From Rhynchopus euleeides (Eukaryota; Euglenozoa; Diplonemea; Diplonemida; Diplonemidae): DNA of 64,000 nt. Below are positions 62,517-64,000 of this stretch, in pieces. The stretch covers positions 62,001 to 126,000 of the forward strand of contig OY723319.1 of the NCBI GenBank assembly GCA_963210315.1. The letters are read 5' to 3'. Position 1 is the first letter of the stretch, and every line of letters starts with the position of its first letter. The notes below the pieces were generated by a model. The model ran no database searches. It was not told the DNA's origin and saw nothing but the letters and a program-made list of their open reading frames with translations. Made by a program: the position numbers and the translations under genes.

Positions 62517-62780
62517 TACGTCGTGTGTATGATATCTGCAAGGCGTGTGTGTTCCACTCCCAACGCACCGGGCCCTTCCCCCGCCTGCCACTGAATGCAA
62601 AACTCCACCTTGACCGACTGCCGCAGCCCCTCCACCTGACGCAGCTCCTCGTCCTCAAGGCCGCACCTCAAGGCACCTCCACAGCACTCTGCCTCCCCCC
62701 CCACCCCGTCCTCTCCGTGCCCCACCGCCTGCTCCGCCCGTTTCAGCTCCAGGCACCCCCCGATCGACCGTCAGCCTCAC
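62517..62780 (-). pseudogene. Possible coding remnant upstream of L3
   Basis: The minus frame LKRAEQAVGHGEDGVGGEAE .. LEDEELRQVEGLRQSVKVEF looks like real protein and runs until a stop overlapping the L3 start (taATG). A preceding stretch in another frame (EISEDGVRLTVDRGVPG) may continue it. It could be the end of a truncated unrelated gene onto which L3 was placed. No family recognised. Confidence 0.25.
62536..62537 (-). promoter_or_regulatory. Candidate splice/trans-splice acceptor AG of L3
   Basis: ACACACGCCTTGCAG and a 19-nt leader before the ATG; CCTTGCAG is shared with L1 and L2 although the sequence further upstream differs. Confidence 0.45.
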
Positions 62781-63771
62781 GCCATCCTCTGAGATTTCTG
62801 TTTCGACCCCCTAACAACCCCCCTCCCCCCGCCGCCTGCACACACAGACACACACACACACAGGGGCGGGCTAGCACCCGTGCAGGGTTAACCCACCTAA
62901 AAAGTGATCAACACACTCACACACATGAATCTTTTTTGGAACGCCTCGGTGGCACGTGGTAGGGGCAAGCCAGTAACCCGCCCGCCAAGCCCATAGGGAA
63001 GCTCGCGCCGCTTTGTTTGTGGGAGTCCGTCCTGGACACATAGAGCCACACGCACCCGACCCCCGCGCCTGCCGAGCCACGAAGGCAAGCGCATTATATA
63101 ATGCTCCACGCAAGGGAGGAGTGCGCGTCCACCATCCTGGTCTGTTGCCCATCCACTGTCCCACACACACACACATGTGAATCCTGTGGTTGTACCTAAC
63201 ACTTGTTCCGCAAGCGCTACGCCCGAGATACTGGGCATCACGTGGAGAGCGGGGACGCGGCGGGATGTCGGGGGCTCGCTCCACCAGGTGAGAGCGGCCT
63301 ACGCCGCAAGGCCCCCCAGGCATGCCACCGCAAGGAGAAGCTGTGGGGGCCTCCACCTGAGTCTTCTGTAAGTTATTGTGGTGCGCCTGAGGACCCTTTC
63401 GATCAGGAATGTAAGAAGTGCTGTTTCAGGCACACCTGCTAAGGCTTGGGCGGAGCAACTCGGGACTAGCAGGTACCTTGCCTGGGCACATCCCGAACGC
63501 TCCGAGGAGCCGCCGTTTGGTGAAAACTATCTGCCCCTCACATGTGCCCCCCCCCCCTCCTAGGGGGGGTCAAATGGGGGTGACAAACACGATTTTTCAA
63601 AAAACCGGCGCAGAGGCCCCAAAGCCCCCGTAAACCCTCCAAACCCCCCCAGATCGGTCCGGAAACCCATCGAACCCCACTTTTCCACCATTCCGGGCAC
63701 CTCAGGTGCCCGAATTGGGGTACCTAAATTTTGTGCCACCGTTTGGTACCGGACAGTGCCACTGTGTGGGA
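62781..63771. other. Intergenic region
   Basis: No gene is supported. It has AC microsatellites (62843-62863) and C runs (63548-63558). Confidence 0.45.
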
Positions 63772-64000
63772 CAGGGGATAAGATAGGTCTGGTTTTCCGG
63801 TTTTCAAAACCAGGGTTTCCCGGTTCCCGGTTTTCTGGGAAAAAAAAAAAGGTCGGTCTCATTTTTGGCGGTTTTTTTGTGACTTTGGGACAGTAAAACA
63901 GTCAGAAAAAACGCCATAAAAAAATAGAAAGTGACCCCATCGTGATCCGCACAGAGCTCAAATAGTCCAAAGAAGTCAGAGAAGCGGAGAAGAAAAAATG
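63772..64000 (+). mobile_element. Inner-type hAT-like element, copy 3, cut by the window end
   Basis: It starts CAGGGGATAAGATAGG and matches 18938-19166 nearly base for base to the end of the window. The left flanking octamer is GTGTGGGA; its duplicate would lie beyond the window. Confidence 0.9.

Overview
This looks like a window of nuclear DNA from a single-celled eukaryote: the genes are large, spaced by kilobases and mostly intronless, one gene carries GT-AG introns, and the encoded proteins (an SLC6 transporter, secreted and membrane multidomain proteins, a Golgi-type sulfotransferase/glycosyltransferase) are eukaryotic. Every gene I consider functional lies on the minus strand across about 60 kb, and most start codons are preceded by a C-rich tract and a CAG 11-45 nt upstream. 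Strand-coherent genes with possible spliced-leader acceptor sites suggest a euglenozoan (for example a diplonemid), with a dinoflagellate-like genome as the alternative. This is an inference: no spliced-leader RNA, rRNA or organelle marker is in the window.

Layout. 0.4-3.7 kb: a three-exon type II membrane protein fusing a WSCD-like sulfotransferase to a glycosyltransferase-like domain. 5.2-7.1 kb: a Gln/Pro-rich protein of unknown function. 8.0-8.5 kb: a decayed lysine-methyltransferase-like gene, the only clear plus-strand gene remnant besides a transposon relic. 9.7-14.9 kb: a tandem pair of WD40-type propeller type I membrane proteins, the first intact (A) and the second frameshifted (B). 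18.1-20.2 kb: two nested hAT-like elements. 20.6-22.9 kb: an SLC6-family transporter. 24.0-24.6 and 30.0-30.5 kb: two copies of a small type I membrane protein (S1, S2); the S2 copy is interrupted downstream by a second copy of the inner hAT element. 31.5-36.9, 48.75-53.2 and 57.2-62.5 kb: three paralogues (L1, L2, L3) of a large surface protein with LVIVD-repeat propellers, a Thr/Pro mucin-like stalk, Cys-rich modules and one transmembrane helix. L1 is frameshifted, L2 is intact, and L3 has an in-frame internal duplication of the whole propeller pair. 39.3-46.0 kb: a 6.7 kb nest of palindromic transposable elements. A third copy of the inner hAT element begins at 63,772 and runs off the window.

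The genes suggest a cell-surface theme. The WD40 pair and the LVIVD trio have different ectodomains but the same membrane-proximal arrangement: Thr/Pro linker, EGF-like Cys cluster, a small alpha/beta-looking domain with a conserved Cys pair, a second Cys cluster, a transmembrane helix and a short tail. I think this shared stalk module is the most interesting protein-level observation. The best DNA-level observation is a 1956-bp element present twice, 99+ percent identical, whose 6-bp target duplications are confirmed by empty sites inside the same window.
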